Positions 52,258 to 62,287 of a stretch of 64,000 nt of DNA are shown here, in pieces. Origin of the DNA: Alloscardovia sp963543015. GTDB lineage: Bacteria > Actinomycetota > Actinomycetes > Actinomycetales > Bifidobacteriaceae. Under the pieces are notes generated by a model. That model was not told the DNA's origin. It saw nothing but the letters and a program-made list of their open reading frames with translations, and did not search any database. A program made the translations under genes and the position numbers. The DNA lies in assembly GCA_963543015.1 (NCBI GenBank), contig CAUTYZ010000004.1:114169-178168 (forward strand), in the 5' to 3' direction. Numbering within the stretch: the stretch's first letter is position 1; each line of letters starts with the position of its first letter.

Positions 52258-55200
52258 CTATCTAAAAGATTCCTTTATATCTTCAAAAACGGTAGGAAGA
52301 TCATATCTGAGTTGCTGTGCCCACCATTTTGTAGAGTCGTTAGAATTATTCATCGGAATCATATCAGGTAAACACTCAATAGATAATTCTTCGCTCCCGT
52401 TTCTGACTTGTAACTCCTTACCTTGTAGAACGGCAGTCATATTAGTGTCGTTCTTAATCATCTCGATTAGAGGACCAAACAGTTTTTTCACCTCTGGTTC
52501 AGAGAAATCAACAGTCCTCTTCCCAGACACTGCATAGTCAAGCAAATCTATAGCAGCATGTCGGTCGAGCACATTATGGATAAGTTTATTACCGTAATGT
52601 TTAAGACACGAGAAGCAGGATGCGTCGCATGTACACTCAAGGATATTTCTCGTTTCATTAAACAGCCGTTCGATAATATACTGCTCGCCTAGAGAGGCAG
52701 AATAACCTGCACCACTTGATAAAGCATCAAATAGAAACACATCCGCATATACTCTATTACTTCCTATTCTTGTCCGACTTCCCACACTAAGTTCGTTAAA
52801 ATCAATATCTAGAATGTTAACGGCGGCGAGCCTCATAGCCTCAGCTAGAGATATTCTTGCACGCTTCAGCCAGTTACTGTGAGGATCATATGCGCAAACT
52901 TGCTCCGGGTCTAGCTCAATCTCGAAGATAACTAAATCCGTAGAAAATTGATCCCCTAGGAATATACCGGAGGCAAAGGTATGCTGGCAACTTCCTCTTC
53001 CTCGATACGGAGTACGAATTGCCACGCTTCGTTTTGTCATTTTAGCCTCATTATCGGTAGGAACTGCAGCTCCACACCGTGTGCATACGCTAAATCCTTC
53101 TCCTCTAGGCCCCTTGTTGATTACAACTAAAGAGCAATCTCTACGACTATTATATTTAACGTGACTATAGTCTGTAGATTTCATTGCTTCGTCAGGCGTT
53201 GCGGAATAGAACGGCGGCTCAGCAAATGATGTTTCAACTATCTCACCATGAGTGGAAACAGGCATACCATCCTTAGGAGCAAATCCCCATGGTTTTAGAA
53301 AATCATTGCTAATTAATTCTTTCTCTCCGCAGAATGGGCAGCATCCTTTGCTTCTTAGCTCAGGTTCAAAACCAAACCATCCGCAAGAGGTATTTCTACA
53401 CAGCAGGAGTTCTTTATGATAGTCTTTGCTATCAAAGTATTTCTTTGCAGGGCAATACCCTCCACTCGATCCTCTCCCTCCTACATATCTTGAGGTATGT
53501 GAATAAATGCCTCCAGAAATATATCGTCCCTTATCTACGATAATTTCACGGCCCGGCGCATATTCACTAATTGCCATATCAAGCGAACGCTCAGGACGCT
53601 GTACAAGTTTACCTTTACCATCGGCACTTTCAATGTCAAAACCAATCACATTCCGAGGGAAAGAATAAGTCGGAAGAATTGCTTCATCAAGCAGACAGTC
53701 CAACAAGTTTTTATACTTTATGTCCTCGCTACTTCCGGATTCCATATAATTCTCTGGATAGCGTTCAAAATCCCTGCATAAGCTTTCTACATCAGAACGA
53801 ATTTGCTTCATAAAATCTGGAATCATGGAACAATAGTCACTAGGTATCAACGTAGAAACGTTATATAAGACTGATTCTCCATCTTGATATTTTTTAACTT
53901 TTGAATCAAAATGCTTCCAGTAATCCTTGACAAACGAATTAATAGGTATCTGATCTATCGAATCACCAATTTCTTCGGAGAATGCGGTAAAAATCATAGT
54001 AGCAAGATGCCGACGAAGCAACTTAGGATTATTGATATCTATATGTGGCTCCCTGAGTTCTCCTCTAACAATCTGAGACGGATTATTAAAGTAATGAATA
54101 TCAAATGGACGAGCATCAACATACGTAACAATAGTTGATATCGCAGATCCACTACGTCCTGCACGCCCTGCGCGTTGCTGGTAGTTCTCTCTCATAGGAG
54201 GAATATTTCTCATCCCCACTGCAGTAAGAGAACCGATATCTATACCCACCTCCATCGTAGTTGTGCAACTTAAGATATCAACAACATTTTTGTCTTCACC
54301 TACATAAATATCTTGGAATTCCATCTCATACTGCTCAGTGGTAGACCAAGTTTTGTTTTCTTGTTCCTTATGCGAAAGCTGCGCTGTGTGTTCTTCAGTA
54401 TTAATGCGTGTCCTCAGTGAGTCAGGATCACCTTCAAGAGATTCCAATACCGGTTTTCTCCAAAAATCGACTGAAATATAACTATCAAGAGTCGTCATCT
54501 CACCGCGATGGCATCGTGGACATCTATCCCAAAGTGAATAAGGAGCATTTTTGCCGCACCGCACACAACGTTTCCAATCAGCGTGAGGATTAATATGAAG
54601 TTTAATTGAATCAGCTTTGAAAAAATAATACTCCGCATTCTTATTCGAAGGTATTAAGAAGACATCTCGTAGCACGTCGCTAAGAAGATTTGTCGCTTCT
54701 TCCCCCATACAATCACGTATTCTTTTTTCAAGCGTCCACTCTCTTTTACGCTGTCCTTTGAAGGTATCACCATTTTGTAGTCCATATTCACTCACATATG
54801 GCACTGCTCTATTAATAATTGCTCGGTCTATCAACCCGTCAAGAGCCGCAAGCCTCACAAGTAAATACTCGCTCCATGCAAAGAAAATAGCTTTAAAGTC
54901 GTCATCCGACAAAATACTCTTATCAATGCGTTTACGAACTTTTTTCATCGCATGCGAGGAGGGTTCAATCCAACCAATGGTAATATCACTCAGCGATCGA
55001 TATCTATCACACATTAGCGATAACAAAAGATACTGGTACTCTTGTGGTAAGATGAGAGACCCTAAGTCATAGTCAAAGTCCTCATCATCAAGTTCATATC
55101 TATTTGATGAAATATGCTGCATTACCGCTTTCTGAGAATCTCCCTCAAATATTCGTGCTTTATGATCATGTACAGTTTTCAAAAATGCAGAATAAAGATG

Positions 55201-57465
55201 TTCCAGATTGACTCTCTTACTACCAATTTCTTCCTCTGCATTCTGAAGGTCACAAGCAGCACGACATATAAGGTTTCTCATGAGGATACGATCAGATGCA
55301 TCTGTGAGATCTAACGCTAGGCGTGCAGCGCTCTGTCTGCTATCTGAGAAGAGTATTACTTTTCGTCCTGCATTTGGATTTTGTGATAGCTTACGAGAAT
55401 CAGTTGAAGCTGGTTGCATTGCGAACTGCTCTGCCACGACATTGTAAAATGGCTCATTACCTTTCGTTATAAAGTCACTAACCTTAAGATTGCCATTGCA
55501 TTTTGGACAACGAGCCGGACATAGCGATTCTGGATCGAATGCTACATGCAAGAAGTTATTATCTCCACTGTGATCATCAAGATATACTTTTCCGGAAATA
55601 GAATCAAGCCACCCTGTTTTCATCCCATCTGGATTATCATCAGGCCGGATTGGATACAAAATTGTTTCATAAAGAGTGTCATCATTCGCTGATTTTTCAT
55701 TCCAGAAATAAAAGTCATATTCCATTGAACGGGTATAACCTTTAAGAAAAACAGCCCCACAATTACGGTCAGTCACTAGTTCATAGGTTTTTGCACCACA
55801 ACCACATACACCTAACGATTTATTAATGTAAACCTTGCCATATTGAGCTTCACTCCCCGAAGAATATACACACTGTGGGGAGCTACATACTGAGAGTATT
55901 TGAATTCCTCTAATGAACATGTGCATACGCACTGGGAGTATTGGTTTACCTCCCTCAGTCGCCAATGCCGCCATATTCAGCAACACATCAGTAGCGTATT
56001 CACGATTTTCTTCACCCGGGAAAACATTATCGGCCAACTCAGATAGAGTCAAAGTCTGATCCTGTAATAGATTACGTATTAAACCGAAAGCGCGTATTGA
56101 TAAGAGACCTTCCCCAAGCTCCTCTTTCATTTCACTCTTTGTACATGGCTTTTGACTATGCATATTACAAAGCTCGAGAAAAGACTTTATCTGATTGGTT
56201 TGAGAATCTTCATTCCCTGAAAGTGCATCAAGATTAATACGCTGCGTAATTAATTCTGCATCAATATTTCGAGAAGCAACGTTAATAGTCTTACGCTCTC
56301 CTACCAAAATATCTAGCGTATTCGCCTCTTTACCCGAGATGTCCTCAAAAAATGTTCGTACGATATCATGATTTTCAGGAATGGAAGCCGACGTGAGAAT
56401 AAATTGGAATCGGTCCATTGTAACAAGAAGCTTCGCTGCTAATCGTCTAAGAAGTAGCGCAACCTCGCCGCCAGCAGCACCCTTATACATGTGCGCTTCA
56501 TCTAATACGATTAACAGTTTCTCGCTCGGATTTTCAGCCAGCCATGTACGAGTATTTCCCCATATGTCTGCTTCAACATTGCGAATCAGCATGTACTGTA
56601 ACATGGAATAATTTGTGACAAGTATGTCAGGCACGTGCTTCTGCATCTCAAAACGAGTCAATAATTCAGCATCCTGTGGATCCCAACCATCTTCTCCCAA
56701 GCGAAGTTTAGCCACGAAAGCTGCTAAATCTTTTTTCTCAGGATATCGCCCCATATTTATCAGATTTTCTTTATCATCCTCACATAATTCAAGGAAATCC
56801 CTATGCAAGGTCTGCGCGTATTCCGTATTTCGACTCTTAAGAGGTTTTACCCCTGGATACGCAGTACGCCCGGTATACATCCCAAATTGTGGCCTACGCG
56901 ATTCACCGACCGACTGCAACCAGATTTTACGAAAATCTCCACTATTATCGCCTATCATTTTTCGCAATCGAGCAACTTGGTCAGATACTAAAGCATTCAT
57001 CGGATAAAGAACCATAGCACGAACTGCTCTTTTCTCCCATGAAGCATTGGAGGAAGCTGCTTCATTTGCCATCTTCGAGACTAGTGGCCACATGAAGCAT
57101 TCCGTTTTCCCTGATCCTGTCCCAGTTGAAACAAGGACATCATCACCATGCCAAAAACTTTCCAAAGCCTGAACCTGATGAATATACGGATGCGGAAAAA
57201 CACCCTTCCCATTAGCTGAAAGCTCATCTAATATTTTCAATGCTGCTTTTGGAGCGTCTAAATCTGACATGCTTTTATCGGAAATCTTGTAAGCCGGCGT
57301 TGCTTCAAGATATGGCTGTTGAAAAATCATTCCTGGGCGTGATAAATCTTCATCACACTTCGCTAAAAGTTCTGGCGATTTTCCAAAATATTCTGTCTTT
57401 ATATAATTTAAGATCTTATTAGAAATACCATCGGCAGTTGCTTTTATACTTCTTTGAGTACTCAT
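52258..57465 (-). CDS. Large DEAD/DEAH-box helicase with DUF1998-like cysteine cluster (Druantia DruE-like)
   Basis: 1735 residues. Superfamily 2 helicase: Walker A DDVLVSTGTGSGKTE (115-121), LVTNYSMLQYML, DEAH (322-325) in VLDEAHMYKGAAGG, FILTSAS, then TTMEVGIDIGSLTAVGMRNI and the arginine motif YQQRAGRAGRSG near 1100. Several Cys pairs suggest zinc ribbons (CPARCPKC, CVRCGKN...CPRC, CCPFC). Near 1618 CTCDASCFSCLKHYGN and LDRHAAIDLLDY match the four-Cys DUF1998 signature. Size and architecture fit DruE of Druantia anti-phage systems; MrfA- or DISARM-type DUF1998 helicases are smaller. Its ATG overlaps the upstream stop by 4 bp. Last gene of a four-gene operon, AT-rich compared with its flanks. 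Confidence 0.88.
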   Translation of the reverse strand: MSTQRSIKATADGISNKILNYIKTEYFGKSPELLAKCDEDLSRPGMIFQQPYLEATPAYKISDKSMSDLDAPKAALKILDELSANGKGVFPHPYIHQVQALESFWHGDDVLVSTGTGSGKTECFMWPLVSKMANEAASSNASWEKRAVRAMVLYPMNALVSDQVARLRKMIGDNSGDFRKIWLQSVGESRRPQFGMYTGRTAYPGVKPLKSRNTEYAQTLHRDFLELCEDDKENLINMGRYPEKKDLAAFVAKLRLGEDGWDPQDAELLTRFEMQKHVPDILVTNYSMLQYMLIRNVEADIWGNTRTWLAENPSEKLLIVLDEAHMYKGAAGGEVALLLRRLAAKLLVTMDRFQFILTSASIPENHDIVRTFFEDISGKEANTLDILVGERKTINVASRNIDAELITQRINLDALSGNEDSQTNQIKSFLELCNMHSQKPCTKSEMKEELGEGLLSIRAFGLIRNLLQDQTLTLSELADNVFPGEENREYATDVLLNMAALATEGGKPILPVRMHMFIRGIQILSVCSSPQCVYSSGSEAQYGKVYINKSLGVCGCGAKTYELVTDRNCGAVFLKGYTRSMEYDFYFWNEKSANDDTLYETILYPIRPDDNPDGMKTGWLDSISGKVYLDDHSGDNNFLHVAFDPESLCPARCPKCNGNLKVSDFITKGNEPFYNVVAEQFAMQPASTDSRKLSQNPNAGRKVILFSDSRQSAARLALDLTDASDRILMRNLICRAACDLQNAEEEIGSKRVNLEHLYSAFLKTVHDHKARIFEGDSQKAVMQHISSNRYELDDEDFDYDLGSLILPQEYQYLLLSLMCDRYRSLSDITIGWIEPSSHAMKKVRKRIDKSILSDDDFKAIFFAWSEYLLVRLAALDGLIDRAIINRAVPYVSEYGLQNGDTFKGQRKREWTLEKRIRDCMGEEATNLLSDVLRDVFLIPSNKNAEYYFFKADSIKLHINPHADWKRCVRCGKNAPYSLWDRCPRCHRGEMTTLDSYISVDFWRKPVLESLEGDPDSLRTRINTEEHTAQLSHKEQENKTWSTTEQYEMEFQDIYVGEDKNVVDILSCTTTMEVGIDIGSLTAVGMRNIPPMRENYQQRAGRAGRSGSAISTIVTYVDARPFDIHYFNNPSQIVRGELREPHIDINNPKLLRRHLATMIFTAFSEEIGDSIDQIPINSFVKDYWKHFDSKVKKYQDGESVLYNVSTLIPSDYCSMIPDFMKQIRSDVESLCRDFERYPENYMESGSSEDIKYKNLLDCLLDEAILPTYSFPRNVIGFDIESADGKGKLVQRPERSLDMAISEYAPGREIIVDKGRYISGGIYSHTSRYVGGRGSSGGYCPAKKYFDSKDYHKELLLCRNTSCGWFGFEPELRSKGCCPFCGEKELISNDFLKPWGFAPKDGMPVSTHGEIVETSFAEPPFYSATPDEAMKSTDYSHVKYNSRRDCSLVVINKGPRGEGFSVCTRCGAAVPTDNEAKMTKRSVAIRTPYRGRGSCQHTFASGIFLGDQFSTDLVIFEIELDPEQVCAYDPHSNWLKRARISLAEAMRLAAVNILDIDFNELSVGSRTRIGSNRVYADVFLFDALSSGAGYSASLGEQYIIERLFNETRNILECTCDASCFSCLKHYGNKLIHNVLDRHAAIDLLDYAVSGKRTVDFSEPEVKKLFGPLIEMIKNDTNMTAVLQGKELQVRNGSEELSIECLPDMIPMNNSNDSTKWWAQQLRYDLPTVFEDIKESFR

Positions 57466-58469
57466 AATTCTTGCTCCTTGATAGCGAGCTCAATGCCACT
57501 TTCTTTTAAAAGTTCAGTAATGCTCTCTAAGCATTCGTTTCTGATTATTCTATGAATAGCTGAATTGTTCTCTTTCCATGTCATCAGGTTTATCCACCTA
57601 GCAACCTCTATCGGAATAAGATTAAAGGGAGCGACAATTCTCATGTAGCTATTATCTATCTGCTCATACTTTCCGCTTATAGCATTTCCAGATAAATTTC
57701 TAATATTAAGAAATAAACTGCCTACTCGCTTTTTATCAATCCTTGTAGCAGTATATCTGCCATAGCACTTTTTTACTAAGTAATACTCTTGGGTAAAGGC
57801 ATTCTTCATCCTTACTAGGTCAAATGGTAAATCACCAGATTTTTTTGACTCCCAACCAGCATCATCAAAAAATCCCCACGTCGAAGCATAGGGATTCATC
57901 CACTGAACGTCTCCCAAAGAATCCACAGAGGTCCATGTATAAATCGAATCTGGAAGTTCCCACCATCGGTCACTTTTATAATGAACAGGGGAATCTTCTA
58001 AACGCAGCTCTTTATCACAAAGCATCATACCGCTGAAGAACATATTCTTCTCATATACCATTGTGGGCACATCACACATACCCATTACAGCAACAAGATT
58101 TGCAGGAAGCACCCCTCTATAGTCAGCAGTGCTCCGATACGATTCTCCTCCATTCTCAGAAACAATATCCCCACTCATTAATAAACATTCAAAGATATCT
58201 TTCCCGACGCTATCGTATGTACATTCATCCAATGCCGGATAATAACGCTGCATTGTATTTAGCCATGCAGAAAAGTGTGAGATTAGTCTTTTTTTGCTCA
58301 CCCCCTCTTTCCCTCCGCATCCATCATCTAGACATGCCGATTCCATCCAGAAACGAGCCCCCGTATGGACTACTCGGCAAACAAACGAGGCATCCGATTC
58401 ACCACTAAAACGGCATATTCCCAGATCTCTTGCAATTACATCAACCACGTTATTAGTATGCGCTGCCAT
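57462..58469 (-). CDS. Uncharacterised protein of the helicase operon (335 residues)
   Basis: No family recognised. Soluble, mixed alpha/beta, rich in Trp and Tyr (RWWELPDSIYTWTSVDSLGD, MNPYASTWGFFDDAGWESKK). Residues about 220-310 (YYLVKKCYGRYTATRIDKKR, APFNLIPIEVARWINLMTWK) may form a separate small domain. No catalytic or nucleotide-binding motif is evident. It overlaps the upstream gene by 17 bp and the helicase by 4 bp, so all are translated together. It may be a specificity or adaptor subunit; it could correspond to one of the small partner proteins seen in multi-gene Druantia loci, which I cannot test here. Confidence 0.75.
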   Translation of the reverse strand: MAAHTNNVVDVIARDLGICRFSGESDASFVCRVVHTGARFWMESACLDDGCGGKEGVSKKRLISHFSAWLNTMQRYYPALDECTYDSVGKDIFECLLMSGDIVSENGGESYRSTADYRGVLPANLVAVMGMCDVPTMVYEKNMFFSGMMLCDKELRLEDSPVHYKSDRWWELPDSIYTWTSVDSLGDVQWMNPYASTWGFFDDAGWESKKSGDLPFDLVRMKNAFTQEYYLVKKCYGRYTATRIDKKRVGSLFLNIRNLSGNAISGKYEQIDNSYMRIVAPFNLIPIEVARWINLMTWKENNSAIHRIIRNECLESITELLKESGIELAIKEQEL

Positions 58470-60519
58470 TTACTGTTCCTAATCTTTGAAGAAACTCCTC
58501 TGCTATTCGGGGATCTTTCAGCTCATGAATAAACTGACGTGTTTTTTCCTCTCCTAAATATGCATACGACAGTAGAGTCTCATGCGACTCAAGCCATTGT
58601 TGCACTGAAAATGTTTTTCTGCATTCTTCCGTAAGCTTCCAATCATCTGAATATTCATCATAAGAATAGACTACCCCCGCTGGCAGCACCATAGCTGAGC
58701 TAGGGAGTAAACCCTGATGCCTGTCGCTAACATCATGCATCTCGGATAACTCGAAATCCCCATATGTTGGAAACTCTTCTTCACGTCCTTGTTCAAGAAC
58801 CTTGTCTTCTACCTGTGGAACAGATATTATTCCATGCGTTGGAACATAAAGAACTCTATTCCATATTTCAGGGGCCATTAAACGAAGATTGCGCCTTGTT
58901 CCGATAGGAAGAATGAACGTATAGAGAGCACTTACACGCGATAAAGAGAAAATTAATCCTTCATTTATCGTATCAATCACGTTATCTAGAACGAATACCG
59001 TACTTTGAGAGTCGTTGCACGCCTTTACGATACTACCGATGTCAGAATAATCAGTAGGCACTGAAATGCGGCATGCAGATTTCCCACTTATCGCTACAGA
59101 CAGTGCATTAGCTACAGAATTAGCGAGTTCGGAATCTATGACTACGATTCGCGTGACATAGAGACTAGTCATGAGACCCACAGCAAATTGTTCGATGCTA
59201 AAGGAACTTAAATACTCTTGGCTCAAATCTTTATCAACACCTAGTCTCTTCAAATTCCTTTGAAGAATCTCGATTGGAGTATCACTGTCACTTTTCCTCG
59301 ACTCGAAGTTTTCCAGAATTGGTTCTGGGGCGCTTATCCCAACACCTTGATGCGATACACCAGAAACTGTTTTAAGGCCAAGATAAAGAGCTACATCATT
59401 TTGTAGCTTGTCAATCGTCTCTTCCTTCTGGTTTTGTAAGCGTACAACTTCGTGATCTAATTCATTTCGTTTATTTTCTAATTCCGTTAGGAGCTGTGAT
59501 TCTTCCTCACGCTTATGAATCGTCGAATCCAAAATTTGTTGCTCTTCAGATTGCTCCTGGTGCAAAGATGAAATGGCTGATTGACGGCATTCTTCATAAA
59601 AGTCGCTATCTTTTAACAGCATCTTTGTAACGATAGGTACAATCTCATTAACTTTTTTAATTCTTAATAAAATTTGTTGCTTCGTTTCGGATTCATGATC
59701 AGTATCATTATAATTCAAGCTCGAAAGGTACTCGTCCAACAACCGCGGTTTTGAAAAAGCTTCCTTTACGATTTTCCTAGCGTGGATCACATCATCGTGG
59801 GAAGCATCATTCCCATTCTGCTGGAGATACCACTCGATATAATCAGTGGCTAACTTCTCGTTGCTGCATAATGGCATACTTCCCACTGGCTCTGGTATCT
59901 CAACGTTTTCATAGATAAATCTTTTTTGTCTGTGGACGGTAAGTGCGAGAGGGAGAATTTTAGCATCTGCAAGCTTATAATATGGAAAAAGTTGACTCCC
60001 CTTAGAGAACTTCGCTCCTAAAGTAAAAGAGTCATCTCCCCATTCTAAATCATCTGAGTCAACGAGTACAGCTTCCCAGTATGCTCCTACCTTATATGCT
60101 AAAAATACCTTTCGTGTTGGCCAGCCTTTATATTTTATACCTTCGTTGAGGAGCATTCTAAAGTCGTACCTATTATGGGCACCAACAATAGGTACGACTT
60201 CAACAATTTCTGGGTCTTCGCCTTCTATATCTGTACGATAATTAATAATTCTCGTATCACGTTGACTCTCACCTATAAAAAGATTTTCAAAGAAGAAATC
60301 TTCATCTTTGTCTTTACGCTCTTCTAAATATTCATCTAAGTAACTATCCTCACTGAAAACGTCACCAATGGCTGCTCGTCTGTCTTTCTCTCTTTTAACC
60401 CATTCGAGCACCCGCTTACCCGATTGTTTCTTAAGATCCCCTAAACGTAATAAATAATTATTGTCTCGATCAAAAAAGCATAATGATCTATAAACGGGAG
60501 TACCGCCACTATTCGTCAT
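58453..60519 (-). CDS. Coiled-coil protein with degenerate ATPase-like C-terminal domain
   Basis: 688 residues. Residues about 105-205 are a beta-rich domain (VVPIVGAHNRYDFRMLLNEG, WEAVLVDSDDLEWGDDSFTL). Residues about 318-378 form a coiled coil (EESQLLTELENKRNELDHEV). From about 415 there is a domain resembling an AAA/P-loop fold: TRIVVIDSELANSVANALS where a Walker A loop would be, and STVFVLDNVID (D512) in the Walker B position, then YTFILPIGTRRNLRL. No GxxxxGK[ST] is present, so nucleotide binding is doubtful. It overlaps its neighbours by 4 and 17 bp. Family not recognised. Confidence 0.75.
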   Translation of the reverse strand: MTNSGGTPVYRSLCFFDRDNNYLLRLGDLKKQSGKRVLEWVKREKDRRAAIGDVFSEDSYLDEYLEERKDKDEDFFFENLFIGESQRDTRIINYRTDIEGEDPEIVEVVPIVGAHNRYDFRMLLNEGIKYKGWPTRKVFLAYKVGAYWEAVLVDSDDLEWGDDSFTLGAKFSKGSQLFPYYKLADAKILPLALTVHRQKRFIYENVEIPEPVGSMPLCSNEKLATDYIEWYLQQNGNDASHDDVIHARKIVKEAFSKPRLLDEYLSSLNYNDTDHESETKQQILLRIKKVNEIVPIVTKMLLKDSDFYEECRQSAISSLHQEQSEEQQILDSTIHKREEESQLLTELENKRNELDHEVVRLQNQKEETIDKLQNDVALYLGLKTVSGVSHQGVGISAPEPILENFESRKSDSDTPIEILQRNLKRLGVDKDLSQEYLSSFSIEQFAVGLMTSLYVTRIVVIDSELANSVANALSVAISGKSACRISVPTDYSDIGSIVKACNDSQSTVFVLDNVIDTINEGLIFSLSRVSALYTFILPIGTRRNLRLMAPEIWNRVLYVPTHGIISVPQVEDKVLEQGREEEFPTYGDFELSEMHDVSDRHQGLLPSSAMVLPAGVVYSYDEYSDDWKLTEECRKTFSVQQWLESHETLLSYAYLGEEKTRQFIHELKDPRIAEEFLQRLGTVNGSAY

Positions 60520-62042
60520 ATTTCTCTCCTCTGAGACGCTCGCAGTCTACCAGTCAGCTTTTTGCTAGCGGTAAAAGATTTTACACCTCTTTCCCTGAAC
60601 CATGCAAGATTATATGATTGTGCCCTTTTCTCGATAGGGAATACCAAATCTCGCTTAGTATCCTGTGAATTTTGTAATGACCGCTTGGAGGGATAAAAAC
60701 GATTAATCACGCATACACGAGAAAACTCACTCTGGTCAAATTTTACCGTTAAGATATCCGATGATAAGAAATCAATCTCTTCTGTCTCCCTATCGTCTAA
60801 TGGAATAGTATATTCTTGTCGTTTCATTTCACTCTTGACTACTAGACGATACTTCCCGACATAACGTATATGGTCATATCCATCAGTCCCACGATAGCGC
60901 TCCAGATTTATCCGTGTTTCATCTTTTTTAGAATAATCCAGTGTGTCAAGTATATGATTATCTGAGAGTACCGCTATCCACCGTTGGAATTCTGTAGGCC
61001 TTATAAATGCGTATCCAAAAGTATCCTGATAGTCGATGCTCCTCGCATATTTGCTGCCTAGTACGCCATAAGCGCGGGAATCATTTGTTCGTCCTCTTAG
61101 AGAGCTAAACACTACTTGATCAGCTTTGTCTTGTTCATCTACCATGTAACGAGACGCATAGATTAATGGAGAATCTCTAAATAACGGAGTCACAATACGC
61201 TCAGACACTAATGCTGGTGGCCACAGCAAATCTGACATATCATCATAATCTGCAAGATAGAACCCCATACGTTCTAGCATTGGTTCAGCGATTTTTTTAT
61301 CCCTTGACTTACGGTCAATGTTAAATTTGAGAACTACAAAATTCTCCTCACCCTTTGCCTCTCCAATCCTTGATGCAGACCCGAAACAACGAGTTACCGA
61401 GTTAGTATTTTCTTGGGGAACGACAAGATAATAATCATGGTTAGTTATAACAGGTTCTCCAATTCTTAAACGTCGCCCACCGAGCTCCCCAAAATCGGCA
61501 GAGAAAATCATCCCAAAACGAGAATCTTCTACGTCACCTATTACCTTTTTTAAGGAGGGCGCCGCTATAATTTCCACAGATTCATGCAGATCAAATCGAA
61601 GTGTCTCTACTTTGACGCGAAAAGTAGGATCAGCAAAATCTTGTAACCGATATTTTCTTCCCTCAATAATTACAAAATCTTTCTCAGAACATTGCGCCAA
61701 TAATTTCTCTCCTAAATGCCTTAGCCCAATTTCCACATTAAATCGTTGAGTATTATTTTTTGATCTCCTCAATATCAGCTGAATTATCTGCCGATTATAG
61801 TTATCACTTTCATCAATAGCACCACCCATATAATCTTCGCAGAGCTTAGCAAGATCATCATTTCTCTTATGTCTAAAGTGTGGTTTTTGATTTATAGACT
61901 CAAAAGCCGCGGGATCGACTTCCCTCATACAACGCGGACAAGTCCAAATACCGATAGCAGGTCTCGAGTCAAATTCTTTTTTCGCAGCATCTGCTGAAAT
62001 AAGATGCTCTTGATTGTCTCTGCGTATAACAGCATAGTGCAT
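60516..62042 (-). CDS. CoiA-like zinc-finger protein, first gene of the helicase operon
   Basis: 508 residues from ATG 62040-62042; AGGAGG at 62053-62058 favours it over a TTG at 62051. Near the N-terminus IGIWTCPRCMREVDPAAF and HFRHKRNDDL give Cys35, Cys38, His55, His58 and Cys68, the layout of the N-terminal zinc finger of CoiA-like proteins. The remaining 430 residues are mixed alpha/beta with no family I recognise; they include several charged stretches (NIDRKSRDKKIAEPMLERMG) and a basic C-terminus (TASKKLTGRLRASQRREI). A nuclease or DNA-binding sensor role is possible. The stop overlaps the next start by 4 bp. Confidence 0.75.
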   Translation of the reverse strand: MHYAVIRRDNQEHLISADAAKKEFDSRPAIGIWTCPRCMREVDPAAFESINQKPHFRHKRNDDLAKLCEDYMGGAIDESDNYNRQIIQLILRRSKNNTQRFNVEIGLRHLGEKLLAQCSEKDFVIIEGRKYRLQDFADPTFRVKVETLRFDLHESVEIIAAPSLKKVIGDVEDSRFGMIFSADFGELGGRRLRIGEPVITNHDYYLVVPQENTNSVTRCFGSASRIGEAKGEENFVVLKFNIDRKSRDKKIAEPMLERMGFYLADYDDMSDLLWPPALVSERIVTPLFRDSPLIYASRYMVDEQDKADQVVFSSLRGRTNDSRAYGVLGSKYARSIDYQDTFGYAFIRPTEFQRWIAVLSDNHILDTLDYSKKDETRINLERYRGTDGYDHIRYVGKYRLVVKSEMKRQEYTIPLDDRETEEIDFLSSDILTVKFDQSEFSRVCVINRFYPSKRSLQNSQDTKRDLVFPIEKRAQSYNLAWFRERGVKSFTASKKLTGRLRASQRREI

Positions 62043-62164
62043 TAGGCCCAAACCTCCTGTTTAAGCGATTCGCTGTTAAAAAAGATACTCATCCATTGAA
62101 TCTCTATGACATTGACTATACCAAATTCACGTAATCATAATATCCAACATGGCACAAATTAGAC

Positions 62165-62170
62165 ATTATA
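62165..62170 (-). promoter_or_regulatory. Candidate -10 box of the helicase operon
   Basis: TATAAT on the minus strand about 120 bp before the first gene of the operon; no convincing -35 at 17 bp (TTGTAT lies at 15 bp). The 62043-62287 intergenic region is very AT-rich and otherwise shows nothing recognisable. Confidence 0.35.
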
Positions 62171-62287
62171 AAATCACAATTATCAATACAATTTATTGAG
62201 TGCTAATAATTCTCGGTATATTTATTTATCGATTTATAGTTAAGCTCTCTCATCCGTATCATGAATGAATAAACTATACTTGACTGT

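Noticed and set aside
52258..57465. Assigning the helicase operon to DISARM or BREX
   Set aside because: No DrmA/DrmB pair, PLD nuclease, methyltransferase, PglZ or BrxL-type gene is present; one very large DUF1998 helicase fits Druantia better.
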